From positions 1 to 9,522 of the forward strand of contig CAZFYZ010000138.1 in assembly GCA_964523735.1 (NCBI GenBank): DNA of 9,522 bases. Direction: 5' to 3'. Under the pieces are notes generated by a model, which saw only the letters and a list, made by a program, of their open reading frames with translations, had not been told where the DNA came from and searched no databases. The stretch's first letter is position 1. Each line of letters begins with the position of its first letter. The DNA is from CAZFYZ01 sp964523735. Its GTDB lineage: Bacteria; Armatimonadota; UBA5829. The translations under genes were made by a program, and so were the position numbers. Below, one piece after another: positions 1 to 5,756 of this stretch.

Positions 1-127
1 TCCCGCGTTCCAGGATGAACCTCTGAATTGCCCGGAGCGTTCTCGCTTGATGCTCGGTTATGTCGGCCGCTGGTTTGCGTCCAGGTCGCTGCCTTTCCTT
101 TGACGTATCATCTCCCTGCAATGCCAT
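1..127 (-). CDS. LexA-like repressor, N-terminal part (truncated by window edge)
   Basis: This is a leftward open frame starting at ATG 127-125 and still open at base 1, giving 42 residues. The start MALQGDDTSKERQRPGRKPA is a basic, probably flexible leader. The next stretch, ITEHQARTLRAIQRFILERG (residues 23-42), matches the first helix of the LexA winged helix-turn-helix (compare the 'LTxRQxxxLxFIxxFIxxxG' pattern known for LexA). The recognition helix and the self-cleaving S24 peptidase domain would lie outside the window. The start is well fixed: AAGGAGGTGA (complement of 133-142) sits 5 bases upstream, and an extended -10 promoter lies further up. If the rest is intact, it would be a DNA-damage-responsive repressor, either a host-type LexA or a phage CI/LexA-like switch. 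Divergence from the replication operon suggests it controls that operon and itself; this is inference. A different winged-helix regulator cannot be excluded from 42 residues. Confidence 0.66.
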   Translation of the reverse strand, partial: MALQGDDTSKERQRPGRKPAADITEHQARTLRAIQRFILERG

Positions 128-191
128 TACTATCACCTCCTTACATCCGTTCTTCTCCGCCTCATGTCAGCCAGATGGGGAGAGAGCAGTA

Positions 192-220
192 ATTATATCA
201 CCGGACAGGCATACGGTCAA
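192..220 (-). promoter_or_regulatory. Sigma-70 extended -10 promoter for the LexA-like gene
   Basis: Read on the minus strand: -35 TTGACC (220 to 215), a 17-bp spacer, then -10 TATAAT (197 to 192) preceded by TGA, which makes an extended -10 (TGnTATAAT). The predicted transcription start near 185 leaves a leader of about 58 nt before ATG 127. Five of six -35 bases and all six -10 bases fit consensus with optimal spacing, so this is the best promoter in the region. Confidence 0.75.
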
Positions 221-225
221 GCCTG
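206..225. promoter_or_regulatory. Candidate operator: CAGGC-N10-GCCTG inverted repeat over the -35
   Basis: CAGGC (206-210) and GCCTG (221-225) are perfect inverted half-sites 10 bp apart, centred on the -35 hexamer of the leftward promoter (215-220). Binding here would block that promoter, as expected for repressor autoregulation. It does not match the classical Escherichia coli (CTGT-N8-ACAG) or Bacillus (GAAC-N4-GTTC) SOS boxes, but LexA sites vary by phylum. Only one copy was noticed, so the assignment is inference. Confidence 0.35.
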
Positions 226-340
226 CTGCTAGATTCGGTATATCTCCGGGCGTTCAGCAGCGAGGAAACCTATTTGTGCCTACCGACCAGAAATCTCCTG
301 CCTTTTCCGACATTTCGCAAATTCCTCCGGTAAGTAACCA

Positions 341-356
341 GTGGAGGTAACTCCGC
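341..356 (+). other. Leader hairpin with GUAA tetraloop and a competing upstream pairing
   Basis: GUGGAG (341-346) pairs with CUCCGC (351-356), including one G-U pair, around the GNRA-class loop GUAA. CCTCC at 324-328 can instead pair with GGAGG at 343-347, so the two hairpins are mutually exclusive. No T-run follows, so it is not a simple terminator. It lies 39 nt before the first rightward start and may stabilise or regulate the leader; function unknown. Confidence 0.35.
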
Positions 357-395
357 GGCGCGCCGGTTCAGCAAGCAATACGAGGAGATATCACA

Positions 396-722
396 ATGAC
401 AAACACGTACTACAAGTTCAGCTTCTCAGAGGACATCCCGTTGGAGAGTGTCAGGCGGATATTCGGCCTGGCGATGATCGCTGTCGAGGCGATCCACGGG
501 GCACCCGCAGTCCGGCTCAACTTGTCCTGCAAAATCGACAGCAAGGATCATTCTCTGATGGTCGAGGCTGAATCGGAAACTGGTTATGACTTGGCCAAAG
601 TGCTGCTCCAGTTCTTTGCCAAGGAGTTTGGCGAGTTCTTCGAGGTCTTCCAGGTAGAGGCTCGCCGAAAGCATAGCGACTACATTTATGGCCTGGGCAC
701 CATTCTGTGGGAGCCAAGATGA
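396..722 (+). CDS. Small unknown protein opening the replication/recombination operon
   Basis: This encodes 108 residues. The start is supported by GAGGAGAT at 382-389, six bases before the ATG. I do not recognise a named family. The visible pattern is strand (YYKFSFS, 4-10), helix (PLESVRRIFGLAMIAVEAIHG, 15-36), two strands around AVRLNLSCKI and HSLMVEAES, helix (YDLAKVLLQFFAKEFG), then strand (FFEVFQVEA). This beta-alpha-beta-beta-alpha-beta order would suit a ferredoxin-like fold. There is no signal peptide, membrane segment or metal motif, so it is probably cytoplasmic. Its stop (TGA 720-722) overlaps the ATG of the nuclease gene (719-721), which couples their translation and suggests a related role, perhaps as a partner or regulator. 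The fold and role are inferences. Confidence 0.85.
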   Translation: MTNTYYKFSFSEDIPLESVRRIFGLAMIAVEAIHGAPAVRLNLSCKIDSKDHSLMVEAESETGYDLAKVLLQFFAKEFGEFFEVFQVEARRKHSDYIYGLGTILWEPR

Positions 723-1738
723 TCACGACCTACTCATTCTGGAACGCCTTCCGCAACTGCCGGAAGGCCTGCGAGTGGCGGTATGTGAGGGAACTGGTCC
801 CCATTGGTCGGGACCAGGCTCTCTCCTTTGGAACGCTCATCCACACGTGCCTGGAGATGTGGCACGGCGGAAGTGGTCTGGAAGAAGTGCTCGATTTCAT
901 AGACGCTTCGCTACCGAACAGGGCACAGGACGAATCCGAGCGATCCGATTGGCACCTGGCCAGGGCAATGATGACGGGTTATGCGGCTCGCTATCCGTCT
1001 GAGGACTTCGACGTCGTCGCTCTAGAGAAGACGTTCGATGGCGTCATTACCAACCCCGCAACGGGCGCTCCGTCAAGGAGTTTCACCATCGCGGGCAAGG
1101 TCGACGGGATAGTGCGAATGCGCGCCACTGGTGAGCATTACCTGCTGGAGCACAAGACCGCCTCACAAGTGGACGGCGACTATCTGGAGAAGCTGTGGAC
1201 CGATTTGCAGATCACGCTGTACGCGCACTACATCGAGCAAACACTCGGCATCAAGATCGCAGGCGTCATCTACAACGTGCTCGTGAAAGCCAAGCTCCAG
1301 CAGGGCAAGGGTGAGACCGAGGCAGAGTTCGAAGACCGCCGGGCTGAGCTTATTGCCAAGTCCAAGACAGGCAAGTCCACGGCCACGCGCAAGCTCCCGG
1401 AACCGGACGAAGACTTCGCTTTGCGCCTTTCCGCAAAATACGACGCGTCGGACATGTTCTGCCGAGAGGTGCTCTACATCTCTCGTGATCAGTTCGACGC
1501 GATGAAGATCGACCTCTGGGAACTCACCCAGCAGTTCCTGGACTGCAGACGGCGCGATGTGTTCTACCGGAACACATCGTACTGCTTCAACTATCACCGG
1601 CCATGCGCGTACTACGCCCTTTGCCGTTCCGGCGGCAGCGAGAACGTGATCGCCAACTTCTATGAGACCAAGCCGCCGCACGAAGAGCTGCGGGAAGATT
1701 CGCGCGGGGATTCGGCATATATGCCCCCCGCATTCTAA
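719..1738 (+). CDS. RecB/Cas4-like PD-(D/E)XK exonuclease with Fe-S-type cysteines
   Basis: This encodes 339 residues from ATG 719, chosen because it overlaps the previous stop as ATGA and follows GGGAG. A GTG at 707 would add only four residues. PD-(D/E)XK superfamily motifs are clear: FGTLIH with His42, GKVDGI with Asp129, LLEHKT with Glu144 and Lys146, and Q164-x3-Y168 (QITLY). Cys14 (or Cys18) near the N-terminus plus Cys289, Cys296 and Cys302 (CFNYHRPCAYYALC) match the split cysteine set that holds a 4Fe-4S cluster in AddB/Cas4-type nucleases. In phages such enzymes resect double-stranded ends to feed a recombinase; an ATPase of that type lies two genes downstream. It lacks a helicase domain, so it would work with a separate motor such as the RecD-like protein here. 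The codons between Cys276 and Cys289 contain a perfect 10-bp inverted repeat. Confidence 0.9.
   Translation: MITTYSFWNAFRNCRKACEWRYVRELVPIGRDQALSFGTLIHTCLEMWHGGSGLEEVLDFIDASLPNRAQDESERSDWHLARAMMTGYAARYPSEDFDVVALEKTFDGVITNPATGAPSRSFTIAGKVDGIVRMRATGEHYLLEHKTASQVDGDYLEKLWTDLQITLYAHYIEQTLGIKIAGVIYNVLVKAKLQQGKGETEAEFEDRRAELIAKSKTGKSTATRKLPEPDEDFALRLSAKYDASDMFCREVLYISRDQFDAMKIDLWELTQQFLDCRRRDVFYRNTSYCFNYHRPCAYYALCRSGGSENVIANFYETKPPHEELREDSRGDSAYMPPAF
1555..1579. repeat. Perfect 10-bp inverted repeat with 5-nt loop inside the nuclease gene
   Basis: CGATGTGTTC (1555-1564) and GAACACATCG (1570-1579) are exact reverse complements separated by TACCG, and a G-U pair could extend each side in RNA. It encodes residues around DVFYRNTSY, between the Fe-S-type cysteines. 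It could be a protein-binding site, an RNA processing or attenuation hairpin, or chance. Confidence 0.5.
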
Positions 1739-1759
1739 CCATCACGAAGGGAGACACGC

Positions 1760-1942
1760 ATGCAATCGCTCGAGGAGAAGATCGCCCAACTTACCGGCGA
1801 TGTATACAGCACATTCCTGGCCAAAGGCAGACAGATGTATAAGGACCATCCGTGCCAGGAGCTATATCCTGCAGCAGCCAATGCTACCGCTCAGATCGTG
1901 GCCGCCTATATCAACTCAGCCGCTGCTCAGAAGGAGGGATAG
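1760..1942 (+). CDS. Small helical protein of unknown function
   Basis: This encodes 60 residues with a good ribosome site (AAGGGAG 1747-1753, six bases before ATG 1760). It lies 21 bp after the nuclease gene and 3 bp before the ATPase gene, whose SD (AAGGAGGG 1931-1938) is embedded in this gene's last codons. The sequence is mostly helical in character: LEEKIAQLTGDVYSTFLAKGRQMY, a short loop with DHPCQELYP, then an alanine-rich helix AAANATAQIVAAYINSAAAQ. There is one cysteine and no metal motif, membrane segment or signal peptide. No family is recognised. Its fixed position between an exonuclease and a Sak4-type ATPase suggests a small accessory factor of that reaction, but this is only from context. 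Confidence 0.75.
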   Translation: MQSLEEKIAQLTGDVYSTFLAKGRQMYKDHPCQELYPAAANATAQIVAAYINSAAAQKEG

Positions 1943-1945
1943 CCA

Positions 1946-2683
1946 TTGAGCTTACTACCGACAACCAAGACACCGCCTAAGCCAAACTTGGCGGACCTTA
2001 CCGTGCTAACCTACGGACCTACGAAGATCGGGAAGTCTACCTGGTGCTCTCACGCCGAAGGTGCGCTTTTTCTTTCTACCGAGCCGGGCCTCAATTCCCT
2101 GGAGGTGTTCCAGATACCGGTCCGGTCATGGGACGAACTGCTCGCGGCATGTGGGGAAATTGCCGAAGGCAACCACCAGTTCAAGACCATGATTCTCGAC
2201 ACCGTCGATAACGCCTACAAGATGTGCGCCGAGTACGTATGCCGTAAGTTCAAGGTTGAGCACGAATCAGATCTCGGTTTTGGCAAGGGCTACGCACTGA
2301 CGAACAACGAGTTCCAGCGCGTTCTGAACAAGCTCGCGTTCATGCCCTGCGGGCTCTACCTGATCTCCCATTCGCAGGAGATAGAAATAGAGACCAGGAC
2401 CGGCAAGTATACCAAGACCGTGCCCACCCTGCCGGAGAAGGCCAGGAAGATCGTACTCGGCCTCGTCGATATGGTTCTCTACTGCGATATCGAGACCACG
2501 GCGGGTCCCGACGGCAAGATGGTGGCGCGGCGTGTCATGCGCACCAAGCCGAGCCTGAACTACGAGGCGGGTGACCGCACCGGCAGACTCCCCGACGTGA
2601 TCGATCTCGACTACACCAAGTTCATTGAGGCGTTCAACGCCACGGCAGATACCAAGAAAGCACCCAAGGAGGCAACCCGATGA
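1946..2683 (+). CDS. AAA_24 (Sak4-type) RecA-like phage recombination ATPase
   Basis: This encodes 245 residues from a TTG start. The start is decided by AAGGAGGG at 1931-1938, seven bases upstream, and by homologous-looking sequence beginning immediately; the first internal ATG (residue 82) would delete the ATP site. Walker A is GPTKIGKST (24-32) and Walker B is FKTMILDTVDN with Asp85. The region around LISHSQEIEIETRTGKYTKTVPTLPEKARK (about 140-170) fits the sensor and loop segment of the phage 'nucleotide-binding protein' family AAA_24 (PF13479). Members called Sak4 are short Rad51/RecA-like proteins that anneal single strands with help from a phage SSB. Here the SSB-like DUF669 gene follows with an ATGA overlap (2680-2683), and an exonuclease lies upstream. 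The annealing role comes from family knowledge; ATP binding is directly supported by motifs. Confidence 0.88.
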   Translation: MSLLPTTKTPPKPNLADLTVLTYGPTKIGKSTWCSHAEGALFLSTEPGLNSLEVFQIPVRSWDELLAACGEIAEGNHQFKTMILDTVDNAYKMCAEYVCRKFKVEHESDLGFGKGYALTNNEFQRVLNKLAFMPCGLYLISHSQEIEIETRTGKYTKTVPTLPEKARKIVLGLVDMVLYCDIETTAGPDGKMVARRVMRTKPSLNYEAGDRTGRLPDVIDLDYTKFIEAFNATADTKKAPKEATR

Positions 2684-3144
2684 CCCAGGATTACGACACC
2701 ACCGGCGTGAGCGAGCTTGATCTTGCTCAGTTTGACGATGATTTCGCGGAAGCGCCCGTCGAGGAACGTGAGTTCGAGGATGTTCCCGACGGCAAGTATC
2801 AGGTGAACGTTGAGAAAGTCGAACTCACCCGCGCACAGTCCTCCGGCAATCCCATGCTGAAATGGACGCTCAAGATTCTCGGTCCGCGACTGGCCGGTCG
2901 CCTTCTCTGGCGCAACAGCGTGATGGCATCCAAAGAAAACATGAAGTGGCTGAAGACGGACCTGCACACATGCGGCGTTGATATCGAGAAAGCATCGCAT
3001 CTCCCGGCCAGGCTGGGTGATCTACTCGATGTGAAGCTGGAAATCACGAAACGCACGAAGGGCGAGAACGAGAACATCTACTTCAACCGCCGGATCGTGG
3101 TCGAGGACCTGGCTTGCGAGGACGACTCGCTCGCCCCGTTTTAG
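2680..3144 (+). CDS. DUF669 protein, probable phage single-strand DNA-binding protein
   Basis: This encodes 154 residues. ATG 2680 overlaps the ATPase stop as ATGA and follows AAGGAGG (2666-2672) by seven bases. The core FEDVPDGKYQVNVEKVELTRAQSSGNPMLKWTLKILG... LAGRLLWRNSVM is the hallmark of DUF669 (PF05037), a family found next to AAA_24 ATPases in phage replication modules. The N-terminal 30 residues are acidic. The C-terminus reads ACEDDSLAPF: acidic residues followed by terminal Pro-Phe, much like the tip that bacterial SSB proteins use to recruit partners. This supports an SSB-like role as cofactor of the Sak4-type ATPase and docking platform for the nucleases and helicase. DNA binding itself is inferred. 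The next ATG directly abuts the stop (TAGATG). Confidence 0.86.
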   Translation: MTQDYDTTGVSELDLAQFDDDFAEAPVEEREFEDVPDGKYQVNVEKVELTRAQSSGNPMLKWTLKILGPRLAGRLLWRNSVMASKENMKWLKTDLHTCGVDIEKASHLPARLGDLLDVKLEITKRTKGENENIYFNRRIVVEDLACEDDSLAPF

Positions 3145-3678
3145 ATGGCCGAGTCCGTCACAGTCATAGTCGACACACGTGAACAGGTTCCCTATGAGTT
3201 TCCTTCGGGACAGGTGGCAGTCGAACGGCGCGCCCTACCGGCTGGGGATTATTCCCTGGCCGGTCTGGAGCGCGATGTGACCGTCGAGAGGAAGAGCTTG
3301 GAAGACTTCATCCACACGGTCATCCGCGAACGCGACCGGTTCAGAAATGAACTGAAGCTGCTTCAAACCTATCCGTGTGCCTGTGTTGTTGTCGAGGCGA
3401 ATCTCGATGATGTGTTTACGGGCGAGTATCGCTCTGGCGCTCACCCGAACTCAGTCTTCGGCGCGGCAATGTCCATTATCATCGACTACGGCATTCCTGT
3501 ATATTTCTGCTCCAACCGGCAGATAGCGCGCCGGTTTGTTATGGAGTTCTTATTGCGTTATCACCAAAGGGGCCTAGATTTATGCAATGCGCAATCTCAG
3601 ATACACACACCACCCTCCGTGGAGAAGTTGAACGAATCTTCTTCTCCTCCGCCAACTTCTGCACGGGGAGGTTCCTGA
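3145..3678 (+). CDS. ERCC4/XPF-type structure-specific nuclease
   Basis: This encodes 177 residues. ATG 3145 abuts the previous stop and has no good SD of its own, so it is probably translated by termination-reinitiation. The ERCC4 nuclease domain (PF02732) is complete: VDTRE with Asp10, GDYS with Asp35, and the signature VERKSxxD with Glu48, Arg49, Lys50 and Asp54; it runs to about residue 140 (RRFVMEFLLRYH). There is no helicase part and no C-terminal helix-hairpin-helix, unlike archaeal or eukaryotic XPF. XPF-type nucleases cut branched or flap DNA, so a role in processing recombination or replication intermediates is likely. The last ~32 residues, from LCNAQSQIH to SARGGS, are Ser/Pro-rich and are encoded in the 97-bp overlap with the helicase gene (3582-3678), so their sequence may be constrained by the other frame rather than by function. 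Confidence 0.9.
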   Translation: MAESVTVIVDTREQVPYEFPSGQVAVERRALPAGDYSLAGLERDVTVERKSLEDFIHTVIRERDRFRNELKLLQTYPCACVVVEANLDDVFTGEYRSGAHPNSVFGAAMSIIIDYGIPVYFCSNRQIARRFVMEFLLRYHQRGLDLCNAQSQIHTPPSVEKLNESSSPPPTSARGGS

Positions 3679-5756
3679 CCAAGGGCGGCGCGAGCGTTCC
3701 GTTTGCCGGAAACGTCGTGCCAAAGGAAAACGAGCCACTTGTCCTGCACGGCAAGTTTGTGAAGCATCCTAAATACGGGCAGCAGTTCGAAGTCGCCAGC
3801 ATGGAGTTTGACCAGCGACTCGACGCAAGCGGCCTCGCGAACTACCTTGCCAACAACCCGGACATCAAGGGTATCGGTCCGGCGAGAGCTCGTGTGGTAG
3901 CTGAGCAGTTCGGCCATGACTTTGATCGCGTGCTTACCGAAACTCCGGAGCAGATCGCTGAAGTCGCCCGTGTTCCATTGTCCGTGATTGAAGAACTGCG
4001 TGATAGGTGGCTTGAGACTTCTCAGACCAACGCCGCGATGACCGCACTCGCGGCATACGGACTCACCCATCATCAGGTCACCAAACTGGTCAAGAAACTC
4101 GGTAATAACGCTGTCGGCATAATCGAGCGAGACCCTTATGTCATCGTCGGAGAGATTGATGGCTTTGGATTCAAGCGAATCGACAAGATCGCTCGACAGG
4201 CAGGCATCTCGAAAGACGACGCCAGTCGCATCCGCGCGGGGGTCATCTTCTGCGTGGACGAGGCGCTCGACAGGGGCGACTGCTGGGTGGAGTATGAGGA
4301 GCTTCTCACCCGGGCAAACACGCTATTGGTAATGGACTGCCTTGACAGCAGGTCGCGCATAGAGTCGCATCTCGACAACCTAATAGATCAGGAGGCTCTC
4401 ACCTGCTACAGCGCCGGATGCCGTTTCCTTGTGGCCAAGCCCGCAATCCGAAAGATGGAGGAAACGCTGGCACTGGTCTTCACCGAAGGCAAGAAAGCGA
4501 ATCCGCACGCGCTCAGTGCCGCCAATTGTCCCAATGCCAAGCTGAACGTCCGGCAGTCCCAGGCAGTGAACGCCGCAACGAAACACAGCATCTCACTCAT
4601 CTGCGGCAGCGCGGGTTCCGGCAAGACGTTCAGCATCTCAGCGATTGCTGAGATCTATGAGGCAGCGGACCTGGATGTCGTGCTCTGCGCCCCCACCGGC
4701 AAGGCGGCAAAGCGTATTGAAGAGTCGACCGGCAGACCTGCACAGACCATTCACAGGCTGCTCGGATTCAACGGGAAGACCTATTCTCGGGATGCGGACA
4801 ACCCAATATCCGCGGACATCCTGATAGTGGACGAATGCTCCATGGTTGATGTGCCGCTGGCATGGCGGCTGTTTGAGGCGGTCGATCTGTCTCGCACGGC
4901 GGTGGTGCTTGTTGGAGATCACAACCAACTCCCACCGGTCGGCCCCGGGAACATACTTCGGGATCTCATTGAGTCGAGAGTTCTTCCAACAACAATCCTG
5001 GACGAGGTTGTGCGCCAGGCAGGAATCCTCAAAGAAAACAGCATTACCATACTTCGAGGCGAAGTGCCTAAGACTCCGCAGAAGGACCATGCCGATCACG
5101 GCGCGTGGTACGTGGTGGATCAGCATAGCAATGCCGATGAAGTCGGGCAGTTCATCATCGATCTGTTCAAGCACACACTGCCGGACAAGCTGGGCTTCGA
5201 CATACTGCGTGACGTCCAGGTGCTGACACCTACACACAAGGGCCCACTGGGGACGATGGAACTCAATTCGCGACTTCAGCGCCTGATCCAGCACAAGCTA
5301 TGGGGCAATGATATCACCCCCACTTCGGCCGAAAGGCGTCCAAGGCTCTACGTCAACGACAAGGTAATCCAGACCCGCAACAACTATGATTTCGGCGTCA
5401 TGAACGGAGCCATGGGGATAGTGCGCCGGGTGGGCTCCGACGGATCGCTCAGTATCGAGTTCGAGGATAAGGTGGTCAACATTGAAGCTGGGTCGCCACA
5501 CCGAAACGATATCCAGCTTGCCTATGCACTCACAATCCACAAGTCCCAGGGGTCGGAGTTCCCCTGCTCGGTGGTCATAGCGCATAAGTCGCATTCATTT
5601 ATGCATCACAGGAATCTGCTCTATACCGGCGTCACGCGCGCGTCTCAGACCGCTATCATCGTCGGCGACCGCTGGGGGATCGCGAACTGCGCCAAGCGCG
5701 TGCAGGTGGATGAGCGAAAGACATTCTTGAGTCTGCTGCTCTCTGGAGGTGCTTGA
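3582..5756 (+). CDS. RecD2-like SF1B DNA helicase
   Basis: This encodes 724 residues, near the usual RecD2 length. ATG 3582 has AAAGGGG (3566-3572) nine bases upstream, and the N-terminal OB-like segment (LRGEVERIFFSSANFCTGRF, from residue 13) starts straight away, so the start inside the ERCC4 gene is credible. Helix-hairpin-helix: NNPDIKGIGPARARVVAEQFG (GIGPARA at 97-103). Walker A GSAGSGKT is 342-349, Walker B ILIVDECSM has Asp417-Glu418, motif III is VVLVGDHNQLPPVGPG, an SH3-like insert follows NDKVIQTRNNYDFGVMNGAMG, motif V is YALTIHKSQGSEF (648-660) and motif VI is GVTRAS (Arg686). RecD2 enzymes are 5'-3' helicases that act without RecBC. Here it could drive strand separation for the RecB-like or ERCC4 nuclease, or assist fork progress. 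It ends TTGATG, overlapping the zinc-ribbon start. Confidence 0.93.
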   Translation: MQCAISDTHTTLRGEVERIFFSSANFCTGRFLTKGGASVPFAGNVVPKENEPLVLHGKFVKHPKYGQQFEVASMEFDQRLDASGLANYLANNPDIKGIGPARARVVAEQFGHDFDRVLTETPEQIAEVARVPLSVIEELRDRWLETSQTNAAMTALAAYGLTHHQVTKLVKKLGNNAVGIIERDPYVIVGEIDGFGFKRIDKIARQAGISKDDASRIRAGVIFCVDEALDRGDCWVEYEELLTRANTLLVMDCLDSRSRIESHLDNLIDQEALTCYSAGCRFLVAKPAIRKMEETLALVFTEGKKANPHALSAANCPNAKLNVRQSQAVNAATKHSISLICGSAGSGKTFSISAIAEIYEAADLDVVLCAPTGKAAKRIEESTGRPAQTIHRLLGFNGKTYSRDADNPISADILIVDECSMVDVPLAWRLFEAVDLSRTAVVLVGDHNQLPPVGPGNILRDLIESRVLPTTILDEVVRQAGILKENSITILRGEVPKTPQKDHADHGAWYVVDQHSNADEVGQFIIDLFKHTLPDKLGFDILRDVQVLTPTHKGPLGTMELNSRLQRLIQHKLWGNDITPTSAERRPRLYVNDKVIQTRNNYDFGVMNGAMGIVRRVGSDGSLSIEFEDKVVNIEAGSPHRNDIQLAYALTIHKSQGSEFPCSVVIAHKSHSFMHHRNLLYTGVTRASQTAIIVGDRWGIANCAKRVQVDERKTFLSLLLSGGA
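4635..4654. repeat. 8-bp perfect inverted repeat (hairpin) just after the helicase Walker A codons
   Basis: ATCTCAGC (4635-4642) and GCTGAGAT (4647-4654) are exact complements around GATT. CAGCATCTCA at its left arm (4631-4640) also occurs at 4586-4595, in the same frame, encoding SIS in both cases. A repeat of this size is expected about once by chance in a window this long, so it is weak evidence of function. Confidence 0.3.

Larger units (their letters stand above)
128..395. promoter_or_regulatory. Divergent control region between the LexA-like gene and the replication operon
   Basis: This is 268 bp between two divergent start codons. No convincing gene is seen: open frames here lack usable ribosome sites and run into real genes in other frames. 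It holds a strong leftward promoter (192-220), a candidate operator (206-225), an 8-bp direct repeat GTTCAGCA at 252-259 and 366-373, a leader hairpin (341-356), a 10-bp GC palindrome CGGCGCGCCG (356-365) and the SD of the first rightward gene (382-389). I could not find a consensus rightward sigma-70 promoter. TATATC at 239-244 is a possible -10 but lacks a good -35, so the rightward operon may need an activator or a phage-specific factor, or may use an unrecognised promoter. Confidence 0.6.

Noticed and set aside
131..143. ATCACCTCCTTA on the plus strand, identical to the conserved 3' end of 16S rRNA
   Set aside because: No other rRNA sequence surrounds it. It is the complement of a full-length Shine-Dalgarno placed correctly before the leftward LexA-like start.
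60..350. Rightward 96-residue open frame across the control region
   Set aside because: It lies antisense to the LexA-like start and spans the promoter and operator; composition is not protein-like and there is no ribosome site.
341..571. Rightward 76-residue frame starting at GTG 341
   Set aside because: It overlaps the first real gene in another frame, has no SD at a proper distance, and reads as a random Arg/Pro-rich shadow.
1163..1681. 172-residue leftward frame
   Set aside because: It is antisense to the nuclease's catalytic and cysteine motifs and has no recognisable domain.
719..1738. CRISPR Cas4 as the identity of the Fe-S nuclease
   Set aside because: No cas1, cas2, effector or repeat-spacer array is in the window, and the neighbours are phage recombination genes; a phage RecB-like exonuclease fits better.
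4638..5294. 218-residue leftward frame
   Set aside because: It lies opposite the helicase motor motifs; a long antisense frame is a codon-bias shadow.
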